From NCBI RefSeq assembly GCF_005473905.2, contig NZ_CP061336.1, positions 248,001 through 312,000 on the forward strand: a DNA stretch of 64,000 nt. Reading direction: 5' to 3'. Shown in pieces: positions 53,419-63,803 of this stretch (positions within the stretch are counted from its first letter, which is position 1; the number at the start of each line of letters is the position of its first letter). This DNA comes from Ruminiclostridium herbifermentans. GTDB lineage: Bacteria; Bacillota; Clostridia; Acetivibrionales; DSM-1351. Below the pieces are notes generated by a model that saw only the letters and a list, made by a program, of their open reading frames with translations, ran no database searches and was not told where the DNA came from. The position numbers were made by a program, and so were the translations under genes.

Positions 53419-54096
53419 ATGGATTTATCGCCGCTTTACATATCACTTAAAGTAGCATTTACAGCTACAATAGTTACAGTTTTTTTAGGAATTTTGGCAG
53501 CCTGGTATGTATTTAAGGCTAAGAGATTTAAGGGCCTTATTGATGGTATATTTACTTTGCCGATGGTTTTGCCTCCTACAGTGGTTGGATTTTTTCTGCT
53601 AGTTATTTTTGGGAAAAATAGTTTATTGGGGAGTTTTTTATTACAGTTTAATATTAGAATTGTATTTACGTGGATAGGGGCAGTAATTGCAGCAATAGTA
53701 GTGGCCTTTCCTCTGATGTATAGAACTGTAAGGGGTGCCTTTGAACAATTTGACATAAATATGATTTACTCTGCAAGAACTCTTGGTATATCAGAATTTA
53801 AATTGTTTTATAAAATTGTAATTCCAAATGTGTTACCAAGTATAGTAGCAGGAACAGTCCTTTCCTTTGCCAGAGCGCTAGGTGAATTTGGTGCAACAAT
53901 AATGCTTGCGGGTAATATTCCAGGCAGAACACAAACAATGGCTATATCTGTATATACGGCAGTACAGGCTGGAGACAGAGCAAAAGCATTTAATTGGGTT
54001 TTAATTATTTGTATCATGTCCTTTACATCAATAATGCTAATAAATTTTTGGAATAGTCGTCAAAGTAAGAGTACAGCAAAAAGAGGTGATATTTGA
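53419..54096 (+). CDS. modB: Molybdate ABC transporter permease
   Basis: ModB (225 residues) has about five membrane segments and the ABC permease EAA-like loop SARTLGISEFKLFYKIVIPNVLPSIVAG (short motif ARTLGISEFKLFYKIVIP). The LPMVLPPTVVGFFLLV segment is typical of ModB. ATG at 53419 follows GGGGGTAG. It overlaps modC by 1 base. Confidence 0.94.
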   Translation: MDLSPLYISLKVAFTATIVTVFLGILAAWYVFKAKRFKGLIDGIFTLPMVLPPTVVGFFLLVIFGKNSLLGSFLLQFNIRIVFTWIGAVIAAIVVAFPLMYRTVRGAFEQFDINMIYSARTLGISEFKLFYKIVIPNVLPSIVAGTVLSFARALGEFGATIMLAGNIPGRTQTMAISVYTAVQAGDRAKAFNWVLIICIMSFTSIMLINFWNSRQSKSTAKRGDI

Positions 54097-55160
54097 TGTC
54101 ACTATACGTTAATATTAAAAAGGTTATAGATAATAATTTTACACTTGACGTTGAATTTTCTGCACATAATGAAATAACTGCTCTATTAGGTGCATCTGGC
54201 TGTGGTAAGAGCATGACTCTAAAATGTATCGCAGGTATAGAAGAGCCTGATGAAGGTACCATTGTTTTAGATGGAAAAGTGTTATTTGATTCAAAAAGGA
54301 AAATTAATTTATCACCACAGAAAAGGAAAGTGGGGTACTTATTTCAAAGTTACGCATTATTCCCAAATATGACGGTTGAAGAGAACATTGGAATAGGCGT
54401 ATCTGCAAGTAAAAATGAGCGCAAAAGAATTGTAAGAGAAAAAATGAAAGCATTCTATTTGGAGGGGTTAGAAAAGAAACGACCTCATCAGCTTTCAGGT
54501 GGTCAGCAGCAAAGAGTTGCACTTGCAAGAATTATGGCTTCAGAGCCGGACATTATTATGTTGGACGAACCTTTTTGTGCTTTGGATAGCTATTTAAAAT
54601 GGCAGCTTGAACAGAAAATTATAGATTCGCTAAGTAGCTTTCAAGGTACTGTTCTTTTTGTATCACATAATAGAAATGAAGTTTACCGTTTTGCAAGCAC
54701 TATTGCTGTTATTTCAAATGGTAAAATTGAGGTGGTAAGTGAAAAGAAAAGCTTGTTTTCTGATCCAAAAAAACTATCGGCGGCACTTATATCGGGCTGT
54801 AAAAATATTTCAAGAGCTAAAAGAGTTTCAGAACATACTTTGAAAGCTCTTGATTGGGATTTGATTTTACATACCAGTAGTTCAATATCTGAGGATATAA
54901 AGTATGTAGGTATACGAGCGCATTATTTAGAATATACCGAAAAAGAAGACTCACATAATGTAATGAATTGTGATGTAGTTAAAGTGATTGAAAATCCGTT
55001 TTCTTTTATTATTATGCTTAAAAATAAAAACCGGAGTAAAGATGATGGAAATGCACTAATAAGATGGGAGACTGACAAGCATAATTGGAGAGAAATTTCA
55101 AAAAAAGGCGGACCCATAAAAATTGTTTTCAAAGAGGAAGATTTATTGCTGCTTGTGTAA
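54096..55160 (+). CDS. modC: Molybdate ABC transporter ATP-binding protein
   Basis: ModC (354 residues) has Walker A LLGASGCGKSMTLK, the signature LSGGQQQRVALA, Walker B IIMLDEP and the switch histidine in LFVSHNRNEV. The last 90 residues form a TOBE/Mop-like domain (YVGIRAHYLEYTE... VVKVIENPFSFIIML). The ATG overlaps the modB stop, so they are coupled. A TTG three bases earlier is less likely. Confidence 0.94.
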   Translation: MSLYVNIKKVIDNNFTLDVEFSAHNEITALLGASGCGKSMTLKCIAGIEEPDEGTIVLDGKVLFDSKRKINLSPQKRKVGYLFQSYALFPNMTVEENIGIGVSASKNERKRIVREKMKAFYLEGLEKKRPHQLSGGQQQRVALARIMASEPDIIMLDEPFCALDSYLKWQLEQKIIDSLSSFQGTVLFVSHNRNEVYRFASTIAVISNGKIEVVSEKKSLFSDPKKLSAALISGCKNISRAKRVSEHTLKALDWDLILHTSSSISEDIKYVGIRAHYLEYTEKEDSHNVMNCDVVKVIENPFSFIIMLKNKNRSKDDGNALIRWETDKHNWREISKKGGPIKIVFKEEDLLLLV

Positions 55161-55522
55161 AATATACTTCAAACAGTAAATTTTTATTATGGTATGTAGG
55201 ATTACAGCCTAAGATGTATGAAAAATAGAATTGTACAAACATAGTAGCTAATTAACCCCATTCTTTGTCCTTTTGTTTTGAAAAATAGATGTTGGCTGGT
55301 AAAAAACAATTTTACAGCTTTTACAAAAGGGCTATAGCATAGTAAAAATTAAGTTCATTTTATTATAATGAAGTGGACTTTTACATATATAAATTTTATC
55401 GGTGTGGGGCTTATAAATGTTTTTGAATAGTCTCCCACACCGAAAAATTTCATCTGAAAAAATTATATCAAGTACTGTTTGTTTTCATTCGAATATGCTT
55501 AACGAGATAACACTTATTATTG
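55161..55522. other. Convergent intergenic region after modC
   Basis: The 360-base gap between modC and tlpA, which run towards each other, holds a weak plus-strand terminator-like stem (AAGTTCATT...AATGAAGTGGACTTTT, about 55350-55384) and a strong inverted repeat at 55400-55442. No gene is supported. Confidence 0.5.
55400..55442. terminator. Inverted repeat, probable tlpA-side terminator
   Basis: CGGTGTGGG pairs with CCCACACCG across a 25-base loop, flanked by TTTTAT and AAAAATTT, so it can end transcripts on either strand. Confidence 0.6.
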
Positions 55523-56107
55523 TTATTTCTGAGCTGACTCTTGGCTTTTCATCATATCAATAACTTCTAATAATGTTTTTTTGTCGGTCATTTGAGGTAT
55601 ATAGGTAAATAAATTACCGTCTTTATTAATAAAAAATGTAGTTGGGAAACCAGTAATACCATAGGTTTGAGTAACTGCACCATCTTGATCTAATAAGACC
55701 TTTAAATCTATATTATTGGAGGTTAAATACTCCTTAACCTTGTCAGGTGATTCCTGAGAGTTGATAGCTAATATGACAACATCATTTTCTTTTCCCAATT
55801 CGTTATTAAGCTCGTTGAAATCAGGCATTTCAAGCAGACAGTATTTGCACCAGACTGCCCAGAAGTTAAGAATTACAATTTTCCCCTTAAAGTCTGACAA
55901 CTTTACATCATTTCCATCTAAATCTTTAAGTGTAAAGTCTGGAGCTACAGGGTTAGCGTTTTGTGTTGATTGACTCAATTCTTGAGTTTGCTGTGATGGG
56001 GGCTGAATTATTATTTCCGACTTGTTTTTTGAATAGAGGATATATGCTGCCGCCATAATAGCACATATTGCAACCACCCATATAATAATATTAATTTTTT
56101 TCTGCAT
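55523..56107 (-). CDS. TlpA/ResA-like membrane-anchored thioredoxin
   Basis: The 194-residue protein has an N-terminal membrane segment (IIIWVVAICAIMAAAYIL), a linker rich in Gln and Ser, and a thioredoxin domain with the redox pair in FWAVWCKYCLLEMP (CxxC) and the cis-proline region TGFPTTFFI. It would act outside the membrane to reduce disulfides. The ccdA-like gene upstream in the same direction probably supplies reductant. Confidence 0.92.
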   Translation of the reverse strand: MQKKINIIIWVVAICAIMAAAYILYSKNKSEIIIQPPSQQTQELSQSTQNANPVAPDFTLKDLDGNDVKLSDFKGKIVILNFWAVWCKYCLLEMPDFNELNNELGKENDVVILAINSQESPDKVKEYLTSNNIDLKVLLDQDGAVTQTYGITGFPTTFFINKDGNLFTYIPQMTDKKTLLEVIDMMKSQESAQK

Positions 56108-56261
56108 ATTAATATTCCTCCTTGCATTATATTTAGAACTTGCTATAACATTGTAATCTATACACTTAAATACTTATAACTAACCTTTTAAAAACTCAAT
56201 TTTTTAGTTGAATTAAAATTTAATATTCTTAATAACTTTCTGATTAAAAGTGCAGCTCTGC

Positions 56262-56951
56262 TCAAAAAAAGTTCAAATACTTCAAAGTTCCGGTAAATAC
56301 TAGTACACCAGCAATAATCAACAGAATACCTGATATAATGCTTATTGTCCTTGTATGCTTCTGTATATGACGGAAAGCACCTTTTACTTTATCAAATAAA
56401 ATTGATGTCAAAATAAAAGGTATACCAAGACCTATAGAATATATGAATAATAAAAGCATTCCTTGAATAATAGTGTCTGAATTACTGGCAAGTGCGAGCG
56501 CTGAACCTAAAAATGCACCTAAGCAAGGTGTCCAGCCAAAGCTAAAAACCATACCGAATACAATTGAACTTAAAAATCTAAGGCTATCAAAATTAAAATC
56601 AAATCTTTTTTCCTTGTTTAAAAGGTTAATTTTTAGTATTCCTGCGAAATTAAGCCCAAAAACAATCATTACTAAACCGCTTATTTTTTCAAGCAGGCTT
56701 TTGTTATTTGCTAAAAATTGGCCCAATGATGTGACAGTAGCACCTAAAACAGTGAATACTATTGTAAAGCCAATAACAAATCCAATAGAGTTTATCAGCA
56801 ATCGGTTTTTGCTTGATGGCTTAGATTTTTCGCTTTTTTGGGATTCTCCTGCTAAATATACAAAGTAAATAGGAAGCATAGGTAATATACAAGGAGATAT
56901 AAAGGTTAGAATACCTTCAAGAAATGTCATGAAATATGATATGTTTGACAA
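56262..56951 (-). CDS. ccdA: CcdA-like cytochrome c biogenesis/thiol transporter
   Basis: The 229-residue integral membrane protein has six hydrophobic segments. The cysteines sit in FISPCILPMLPIY and FGWTPCLGAFLGSALA, the two redox positions of the DsbD/CcdA family that pass electrons across the membrane. It lies upstream of tlpA with a 154-base gap, on the same strand. Together they form a thiol-relay pair. Confidence 0.93.
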   Translation of the reverse strand: MSNISYFMTFLEGILTFISPCILPMLPIYFVYLAGESQKSEKSKPSSKNRLLINSIGFVIGFTIVFTVLGATVTSLGQFLANNKSLLEKISGLVMIVFGLNFAGILKINLLNKEKRFDFNFDSLRFLSSIVFGMVFSFGWTPCLGAFLGSALALASNSDTIIQGMLLLFIYSIGLGIPFILTSILFDKVKGAFRHIQKHTRTISIISGILLIIAGVLVFTGTLKYLNFF

Positions 56952-57393
56952 TGTAAAACCCCCTGATAAAAGCTTTTGTTTTATTTAATAAAATAACTTG
57001 CTGTTCTAATTTATTTTAACTGAACTTGCAGGTGAACTACTTGCTGCTTATACTGGTACCAATACAACTTAAATGAGATATTAGTAGTAACACATTAAAT
57101 TGGTTTAGACGTAAAAATACAAGGAAACCAATACTATTATACCATGCAAGGCTAATAAAATGATTAGCAATATAAAAATTTGTTGTTTTTAATATTTTAA
57201 TGTTATAAAGCGCGAGAATAATAATTAATATACCCAGGATTTATATAATAAAACAATCCTTATTTACTTTCCTATAGTAAATTTAAAGAAGTTCAAATTT
57301 AACTTCCAAGTTGTTTTGGCACCACCTAATGATATGTTTGAACACCTACAAATTTTTGTGGTAGGAAAGTTATTTTAATTATTTTATACCAAT
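56952..57393. other. Intergenic region between ccdA and araC-type gene
   Basis: This 440-base AT-rich gap lies upstream of ccdA and downstream of the araC-type gene, all on the minus strand. I see no gene and no clear hairpin. Confidence 0.4.
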
Positions 57394-58260
57394 CTACAAC
57401 CCAATTTTTTTGTATAATGAAGGCGAACAACCCTTTATACTTTTAAAGGATCTATTAAAGGTTACTATGCTATTAAATCCAACAGCATAGGCTATATCTG
57501 ATATAGACATATTTGACGAAGTGAGAAAAAGTTCAGCTTGTTTTATTCTATATTCATTTAAGTATAGGATAAAATTTTTCTCTGTAATATCCTTAAACAT
57601 TCTTGAAAAATAGGATTCGCTAAAGCCCACTGCTTTTGCTACATCTGACAGGGATATATCATTCATATAATTAGCTTCAATAAACTTAAATGCTTCAGCT
57701 AGCTTATCCATTCCCTGCATTTTTCTGATGTTACCAGTGCTATTTTCCAAATTAATTTTGTCAGCTAGAAATTTTGATATAATTGCAAAAATATCATGAA
57801 TTCTAGCGCTGATGAAAAGCTCAAAACCAAAATCTTTTTTTGAATATTTTTCTACAATACTTAAAATATGCTCTTTAATACTTTCGTGAAATGGAACATC
57901 CTTTATTGATATCTTAAAAGTACTTGAAATTAAAGCCTTAATAATATTATTATTACCAAAGGTACTTAGTGAAGAGGAGTCGAATTGTATAAAAATTCTC
58001 TTGCCAATATTATTGCGGTTTGAAAAACCATGAGTATCACCGCTTGCAATAAAAAGGATATCACCTTCATCTAGTTTGAATTCTTTATTGTTAACATTTA
58101 TATTAAAATGGTTTTTTTCTATATACAAAATTTCTATAACTGCATGCCAATGGACTGGATAGTCAAAATTATCAAGAGTATTTATTTCTAGTCTAAATGG
58201 AAAGCCATCAGCAAAAATTCCTTTTTCGTGTAACCCATCAACGTACATATATATATCCAT
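57394..58260 (-). CDS. AraC-family transcriptional regulator
   Basis: The 288-residue protein has an N-terminal cupin domain (FDYPVHWHAVIEILYIEKNHF, LDEGDILFIASGDTHGF) for sensing a sugar, and a C-terminal double helix-turn-helix (DISLSDVAKAVGFSESYFSRMFKDITEKNF and MSISDIAYAVGFNSIVTFNRSFKS). It lies just downstream of the GH3 gene on the same strand, so it may regulate that gene or a nearby sugar pathway. Confidence 0.93.
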   Translation of the reverse strand: MDIYMYVDGLHEKGIFADGFPFRLEINTLDNFDYPVHWHAVIEILYIEKNHFNINVNNKEFKLDEGDILFIASGDTHGFSNRNNIGKRIFIQFDSSSLSTFGNNNIIKALISSTFKISIKDVPFHESIKEHILSIVEKYSKKDFGFELFISARIHDIFAIISKFLADKINLENSTGNIRKMQGMDKLAEAFKFIEANYMNDISLSDVAKAVGFSESYFSRMFKDITEKNFILYLNEYRIKQAELFLTSSNMSISDIAYAVGFNSIVTFNRSFKSIKGCSPSLYKKIGL

Positions 58261-58447
58261 ATCCTGTATTTTGCTTGCTTAGTTAATGACAGGCATGGAC
58301 TCAGTACCCCCTTTATATCAAATATAGAAAGCTAATTCATTGCTCAATTTGTGGAGCAGCTATACATATAAAATGAAGGTTAGCTTGAATTAGTTCATAA
58401 GGAGTCATGGATTTCTAAGTATTTTTTAAGCCTCATTAAAAGCTAAA

Positions 58448-58479
58448 GCCTCCATATAGGAATATTATATAATATTTTT
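58448..58479 (-). terminator. Terminator after GH3 gene
   Basis: GCCTCCATATA pairs perfectly with TATATGGAGGC around a self-complementary AATATT-rich loop. On the minus strand it is followed by TTTAGCTTTT. Confidence 0.7.
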
Positions 58480-58558
58480 ATATGGAGGCAATGTTATTTT
58501 TTATATGGATTTAATAGTACAAATTCTACATATATAATTTAAAATTTATATTTTAAAC

Positions 58559-60709
58559 TCATTCCAATACAAATGAAGCCTTTAACACATTACTGCCTGT
58601 TAAAGATATACTTCTTGCGTCAGGCTGACTTCCGCCTACATATATTTCAAAGCTTCCAGATTCAAGCACTGACTCACCTTCATCATTAACTAGCATCATA
58701 TCCTCTGGTGACAGGTTAAAGCTAACTTCTACTTGCTCATTTGGGAGTAAATTGATTTTCTTTATACCTCTAAGCTGCCATTTTGGTGCAACTACGCTTG
58801 TTTCAACATCCTTTAAATAAAGCTGCACAACTTCTTTTGACTCGTAGCTGCCAATGTTTTTAACCTTGACAGAACAGCTTATGCTATCTCCTGCTTTTAT
58901 TTTTTGACTAGATATTGTTAAATCACTGTATTCAAATTTAGAATAGCTGAGACCATATCCAAAGGGATAAAGGGCTTCATTTTCCATATATTTGTAGGTT
59001 CTGTTTTTCATAGAGTAATCACTGAAATCAGGTAATTCCTCAGTGGTTTTGTAGAAGGTTACAGGCAATCTTCCTGAAGGACTATATTCACCAAAAAGCA
59101 AGGAAGCTATAGCTCGGCCTCCCTGTGCACCCGGATACCATGCTTGTATAATAGCAGGTACATTAGCATCAGCCCATGTTACAGATAAGGCACTGCCTGA
59201 TAAAAGCACTAGTATTATTGGTTTCCCTGTAGCATAGACAGCTTCTAATAATTGCTGCTGTAATCCGGGAAGATTTAAATCGATTTTGTCTCCTGATGCA
59301 AATTCATTTCCTGCGTCTCCTTCTTCTCCTTCGATACTTGCATCTAAACCAAGACACATAATAACGACATCAGATTTTTCAGCTACAGTTATTGCCTCTG
59401 CAATTCTATCGTTTGGTCTAGCTAATCCCTGTGTCCTGTCCTTATACAAATGGCAGCCATCAGAATAGTAAATTCTAACTGAATCAGGTAACGCTTCACG
59501 GATTCCATCTAAAGCAGTAATATATTGAGAAGCAGTACCAAAATAATTACCTATAAGTGCATCTCTGCTGTTTGCATTTGGGCCAATAACTGCTATAGAT
59601 TTCAAACTATTTTTGTCAAGTGGAAGAAAATTGTCCTTGTTTTTTAATAAAACTAAAGAATCCTTTGCTGCGTCAAGTGAAAGCTTATTATGTTCCTTAC
59701 AATCCACAACCTCATATGGAATTGATGAATAAGGTACATTTTCATCACTATCAAACATACCAAGCTTCATGCGAGTCATCATAAGTCTTGATACTGATTC
59801 ATCAATTGTTTTTTCATCTACTAAGCCTTCATTATAAGCTATTTGCAGATTTAGGTACATGTTTCCGCAATTTACGTCACAGCCATTGTTTACTGCCAGT
59901 GCGACAGATTCTGGTGCAGTCTTTGTAACCATATGATTTTCGTGAAAATCTTTGATTGCCCAGCAGTCTGATGTAACATGACCTTTAAAACCCCATTCGT
60001 CTCTTAAAATATCTTTTAATAAGGTTTTACTGCCACAGCAGGGTTCTCCGTTTGTTCTGTTATATGCACCCATTACAGCTTCTACTTTCGCCTCTTGAAC
60101 TAATTTTTTAAAAGCTGGTAAATAAGTTTCGTACATGTCTTTTTTAGAAGCAATAGCATTAAAGCTGTGTCTTTCTGCTTCTGGGCCGCTATGAACAGCA
60201 AAGTGTTTTGCGCAAGCCGCTACCTTCATATATTTGCCGTCATTACCTTGGAGACCTTCAACAAATCTAATTCCTAGCCTGCTTGTCAAATATGTATCCT
60301 CACCGTAGGTTTCATGACCACGGCCCCAGCGAGGATCTCTGAAGATATTAATATTAGGTGACCAGAAAGTAAGACCTTTATATATATCATGATCGTTTTT
60401 TTTCTGAAATTCATGGTATTTAGCTCTGCCTTCAGTAGAAATAACGTCTGCAATTTTATAAAGAAGATCTTCGTCGAAGGTAGCAGCCAAACCAATTGCC
60501 TGCGGAAATACTGTTGCTACTCCAGCTCTTGCGACACCATGAAGAGCCTCGTTCCACCAGTTGTAAGAAGGTATTCCTAAACGAGGAATGGCCGGAGCAT
60601 CATGTAACATTTGCATTGTTTTTTCTTCAAGGGTCATTCGGGAAACTAAATCTTTTACACGTTCTTCAAAACTTAAGGTTTCATTCTTATATGCGGGTAT
60701 TGTGTCCAT
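58559..60709 (-). CDS. GH3 family beta-xylosidase/beta-glucosidase
   Basis: The 716-residue enzyme has the GH3 N-terminal barrel with NWWNEALHGVARAG, FWSPNINIFRDPRWGRGHET (xylosidase-like), CAKHFAVHSGPE and the nucleophile region GHVTSDCWAI. The C-terminal half holds VLLKNKDNFLPL, VIGPNA and a fibronectin III-like domain (VQLYLKDVETSVVAPKWQLRG). There is no signal peptide, so it acts on imported oligosaccharides. An AGGAGGTT site precedes the start on the minus strand. The GRGHET motif favours beta-xylosidase, but specificity is not certain. Confidence 0.93.
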   Translation of the reverse strand: MDTIPAYKNETLSFEERVKDLVSRMTLEEKTMQMLHDAPAIPRLGIPSYNWWNEALHGVARAGVATVFPQAIGLAATFDEDLLYKIADVISTEGRAKYHEFQKKNDHDIYKGLTFWSPNINIFRDPRWGRGHETYGEDTYLTSRLGIRFVEGLQGNDGKYMKVAACAKHFAVHSGPEAERHSFNAIASKKDMYETYLPAFKKLVQEAKVEAVMGAYNRTNGEPCCGSKTLLKDILRDEWGFKGHVTSDCWAIKDFHENHMVTKTAPESVALAVNNGCDVNCGNMYLNLQIAYNEGLVDEKTIDESVSRLMMTRMKLGMFDSDENVPYSSIPYEVVDCKEHNKLSLDAAKDSLVLLKNKDNFLPLDKNSLKSIAVIGPNANSRDALIGNYFGTASQYITALDGIREALPDSVRIYYSDGCHLYKDRTQGLARPNDRIAEAITVAEKSDVVIMCLGLDASIEGEEGDAGNEFASGDKIDLNLPGLQQQLLEAVYATGKPIILVLLSGSALSVTWADANVPAIIQAWYPGAQGGRAIASLLFGEYSPSGRLPVTFYKTTEELPDFSDYSMKNRTYKYMENEALYPFGYGLSYSKFEYSDLTISSQKIKAGDSISCSVKVKNIGSYESKEVVQLYLKDVETSVVAPKWQLRGIKKINLLPNEQVEVSFNLSPEDMMLVNDEGESVLESGSFEIYVGGSQPDARSISLTGSNVLKASFVLE

Positions 60710-61117
60710 AAAACCTCCTAAAAATAGCAGTGTTGCCAGTATAGTATTTTAGATAGTAATTATAATACCTTATTAAAAGAACTAATTCATGTCGTATTTT
60801 GCTCATTGTTAATCAGTTTATGCGCTTATTTGCCTGAATTAATCAATGCACACTTAAGTTAAATCAAAAAGTAGTAAAATGGATAAAAATTAAAAGAATT
60901 ATGAAATATTATTGGATGTTGGGGGTGGTGTCTATTGTATTTGTGATAAATTAATAATATTCTGAAAATTTTTATAATTGATTTATAAAATTCTAAAAAT
61001 AGAACATAACAAAAATTTAATTATAAAAAAATTCTATTGACATGAATAAAATTTTTCTATATATTATAATTAATAAATTCTATATAGTTATTATGAAAAT
61101 AAAAGGAGGGCACATTT
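60710..61117. other. Divergent intergenic region, GH3 / metY
   Basis: The 408-base gap holds a candidate metY promoter (61037-61065). No SAM (S-box) or T-box signature is visible, although those often control methionine genes. Confidence 0.5.
61037..61065 (+). promoter_or_regulatory. Candidate metY promoter
   Basis: TTGACA at 61037 and TATATT at 61060 are spaced 17 bases apart, about 50 bases before the metY ATG. A nearby TATAAT at 61065 is too far from the -35 element. An AAATTCTA motif occurs at two sites upstream and may be a regulator site. Confidence 0.6.
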
Positions 61118-62398
61118 ATGAGCAGAAAATTAAGTTTTGATACTTTGCAGGTACACGCTGGTCAAGAGATAGATAAATCAACAGGTTCTAGGGCAGTGCC
61201 CATTTATCAGACAACATCTTATGTTTTTAAGGATGCAAATCACGCTGCAGATGTATTTGCACTTCGTGATTCGGCATATTCCTACTCAAGATTTGTTAAC
61301 CCAACAAATGATGTATTTGAAAAGAGAATTGCAGCATTAGAGGGTGGTACAGCTGCACTAGCAGTGGCTTCTGGTTCTGCAGCCATTACATATGCAATAC
61401 TTAATATTGCAGGTGCTGGAGATGAAATTGTGGCTGCTAACACATTGTATGGAGGTACATATAATTTATTTGCAGCTACTCTTCCTAGATATGGAGTAAA
61501 TACAAAGTTCGTAGACCCTGATGATGTTACAAACTTTGAAAAGGCTATTAACGAAAAGACAAAGGCAATTTTTATTGAAAGTATTGGTAATCCCAATGCT
61601 AATATAATTGACATTGAGGCTGTAGCAAATATTGCACATAGAAATGGAATTCCGCTTATTATTGATAACACATTTGGAACACCATATCTCATAAGGCCTA
61701 TAGAATATGGGGCTGACGTTGTTGTACACTCTGCAACAAAATTCATCGGAGGGCATGGCTCTTCTTTAGGTGGAGTTATAGTTGATGGCGGTAAATTTGA
61801 CTATGCAGCAAGTGGAAAATTTCCAGGCTTTACTCAGCCTGATGAAAGCTATCATGGTCTTGTATATTCACAGCTTGGCGCAACTGCTTTTGTTACAAAG
61901 GCTAGAGTTCAGCTTCTAAGAGATACAGGAGCATCAATAAGTCCATTCAATTCATTTTTATTTATTCAAGGTTTAGAAACATTGTCACTTAGAGTTGAGA
62001 GGCATGTAAGTAATTCAAAAAAAATAGCAGAGCATTTGGAGATACACCCACTGGTAGAGTATGTAAATTATCCTAGTTTAAAAGGGAATAAATATTATAA
62101 TTTAGCTCAAAAATATGTTCCCATAGGAGCAGGCTCGATATTTACATTTGGGATAAAGGGTGGTTTTGAAGCGGCAAAGAGGTTTATTGACAATTTAGAA
62201 TTATTCTCATTGCTGGCTAATGTTGCAGATGCAAAATCCTTGGTTATACATCCAGCAAGTACGACACACTCTCAACTGGCAGAAGAGGATATTTTAAAAG
62301 CTGGTATTAAACCTAATACAATTCGTCTTTCAATAGGTATCGAGGATGTGGAGGACTTAATTTACGATATAGATCAAGCACTGGAAAAAAGCCAATAA
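61118..62398 (+). CDS. metY: O-acetylhomoserine sulfhydrylase / aminocarboxypropyltransferase
   Basis: The 426-residue PLP enzyme makes homocysteine from O-acetylhomoserine and sulfide. It begins [13 protein letters not shown] and has [57 protein letters not shown] and the Schiff-base lysine in [13 protein letters not shown]. The C-terminal [15 protein letters not shown] and [13 protein letters not shown] are typical. AAAGGAGGG precedes the ATG. It lies next to metA, which makes its substrate. Confidence 0.95.
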   Translation: MSRKLSFDTLQVHAGQEIDKSTGSRAVPIYQTTSYVFKDANHAADVFALRDSAYSYSRFVNPTNDVFEKRIAALEGGTAALAVASGSAAITYAILNIAGAGDEIVAANTLYGGTYNLFAATLPRYGVNTKFVDPDDVTNFEKAINEKTKAIFIESIGNPNANIIDIEAVANIAHRNGIPLIIDNTFGTPYLIRPIEYGADVVVHSATKFIGGHGSSLGGVIVDGGKFDYAASGKFPGFTQPDESYHGLVYSQLGATAFVTKARVQLLRDTGASISPFNSFLFIQGLETLSLRVERHVSNSKKIAEHLEIHPLVEYVNYPSLKGNKYYNLAQKYVPIGAGSIFTFGIKGGFEAAKRFIDNLELFSLLANVADAKSLVIHPASTTHSQLAEEDILKAGIKPNTIRLSIGIEDVEDLIYDIDQALEKSQ

Positions 62399-62420
62399 TT
62401 TATAAGATTATTACTAACTT

Positions 62421-62474
62421 AGCTTTCCTTGATTATATAGATAACTAATATCTATAAGCAGGGAAAGCTTATTT
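62421..62474 (+). terminator. Terminator-like hairpin after metY
   Basis: AGCTTTCC pairs with GGGAAAGCT around an inner TATAGATA / TATCTATA stem, followed by TATTTAATAAA. Confidence 0.5.
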
Positions 62475-62687
62475 AATAAATATGTTTTAAGAAGTTTACT
62501 ATTCTGTATATTGTGTTGTCAGAGGCTGAATAGCAATTCATAATAATAGCTAATATTTTACCCTTAAGACAGTAGTTGACTTTTATATTTTCATAAGACT
62601 ATAATTAATATTAAACCATTTTACATAGCAATAGACTAGTTGCCATATAAACAGGTTAATAAACTATAGCTCGTGGAGGATAAAAGC

Positions 62688-63617
62688 ATGCCAATTAGAA
62701 TACCTGACAATTTGCCAGCAGGCGAAATTTTAAATAGTGAGAATATATTTGTCATGTATGAAGACAGAGCTTATCACCAAGATATTAGGCCCCTTAAAAT
62801 CGTAATTTTAAATATAATGCCAACTAAGATAACCACAGAAACTCAGTTGCTTAGGTTGCTTGGAAACACTCCTCTTCAAATTGAGCCTATTCTATTATAT
62901 CCGGCATCCCATGTACCTAAAAATACTCCTGAGGAACACTTAGAGGCATTTTATAAAACCTTTGAAGAGATTAAAGAAGAGCGATTTGATGGCTTGATTA
63001 TTACTGGGGCGCCAGTTGAACAAATGCCTTTTGAGCAGGTTAAATATTGGGAAGAATTAACTCAAATAATGGAATGGAGTTTAACCAATGTTTACTCTAC
63101 TCTTCATATTTGCTGGGGGGCTCAAGCAGGACTATATTATCACTATGGTATTCCGAAATATGATATTCCAAATAAACTATTCGGGATATTTGCTCATTCA
63201 AAAACCAAGGAGTATGTCAAGCTGCTTAGAGGCTTTGATGATGTTTTTTATGTGCCCCACTCAAGGCATACTGAGGTGAGAAAAGAGGACATTGAAAAAG
63301 TTGATGAATTGGAAATACTATCAGAATCCGAAGAAGCAGGTGTATATCTAGTAGCGTCTAAAGATGGAAGACACATATTTGCTACTGGTCATTCAGAATA
63401 TGACCCTCTCACATTGAAGACAGAGTATGAGAGAGATATTGATAAAGGGTTGGATATAGCTATTCCAAAGAATTATTTTTTGAATGATGATCCTAACAAT
63501 GAACCTATTGTTAAGTGGAGAGGGCATGGGCACCTATTATTTTTGAATTGGCTCAACTATTATGTATACCAAGAAACACCTTATGATTTAGCAAATATAA
63601 CAAAGCGAAAGAAGTAG
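62688..63617 (+). CDS. metA: Homoserine O-acetyltransferase (MetA type)
   Basis: The 309-residue protein belongs to the MetA class. The catalytic cysteine is C142 in HICWGAQAG. Residue 111 is Glu (GAPVEQMPF); in this family Glu111 selects acetyl-CoA and Gly111 selects succinyl-CoA, so this is predicted to be an acetyltransferase. That agrees with the O-acetylhomoserine-using MetY upstream. ATG at 62688 follows GGAGG; a GTG at 62673 would contain that site. Usual annotation as a succinyltransferase would be misleading. Confidence 0.94.
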   Translation: MPIRIPDNLPAGEILNSENIFVMYEDRAYHQDIRPLKIVILNIMPTKITTETQLLRLLGNTPLQIEPILLYPASHVPKNTPEEHLEAFYKTFEEIKEERFDGLIITGAPVEQMPFEQVKYWEELTQIMEWSLTNVYSTLHICWGAQAGLYYHYGIPKYDIPNKLFGIFAHSKTKEYVKLLRGFDDVFYVPHSRHTEVRKEDIEKVDELEILSESEEAGVYLVASKDGRHIFATGHSEYDPLTLKTEYERDIDKGLDIAIPKNYFLNDDPNNEPIVKWRGHGHLLFLNWLNYYVYQETPYDLANITKRKK

Positions 63618-63626
63618 CATTTACAG

Positions 63627-63748
63627 ACCTACGAGCACCTGAGTACTGAGATACTTGTGATTGTTTTATACAATTCGCCTTCTGCAATTTCTGTTCCAGG
63701 GGGAGGACCGGTACAGGACTGGTGGCAGTTATAAAGGTGCTCATAGGT
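63627..63748. other. Structured element closed by a 14-bp inverted repeat
   Basis: ACCTACGAGCACCT at 63627 pairs with AGGTGCTCATAGGT at 63735. Inside lie AGTA-CTGAGA-TACT, ATTGT-TTTAT-ACAAT, and nested CTGC/GCAG and CTGT/ACAG stems with CCAGGGGGAGGACCGG at the tip. It is a multi-branched RNA candidate or a small mobile element with terminal inverted repeats. It lies between two convergent genes. Confidence 0.6.
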
Positions 63749-63803
63749 TGATAGAAAAATATCTATCTACTTTACATAATATTATTTTTTATATAAAATG
63801 TTA

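Noticed and set aside
60710-61117. SAM riboswitch or T-box before metY
   Set aside because: The S-box start and GA-rich core are absent; only a promoter-like element is visible.
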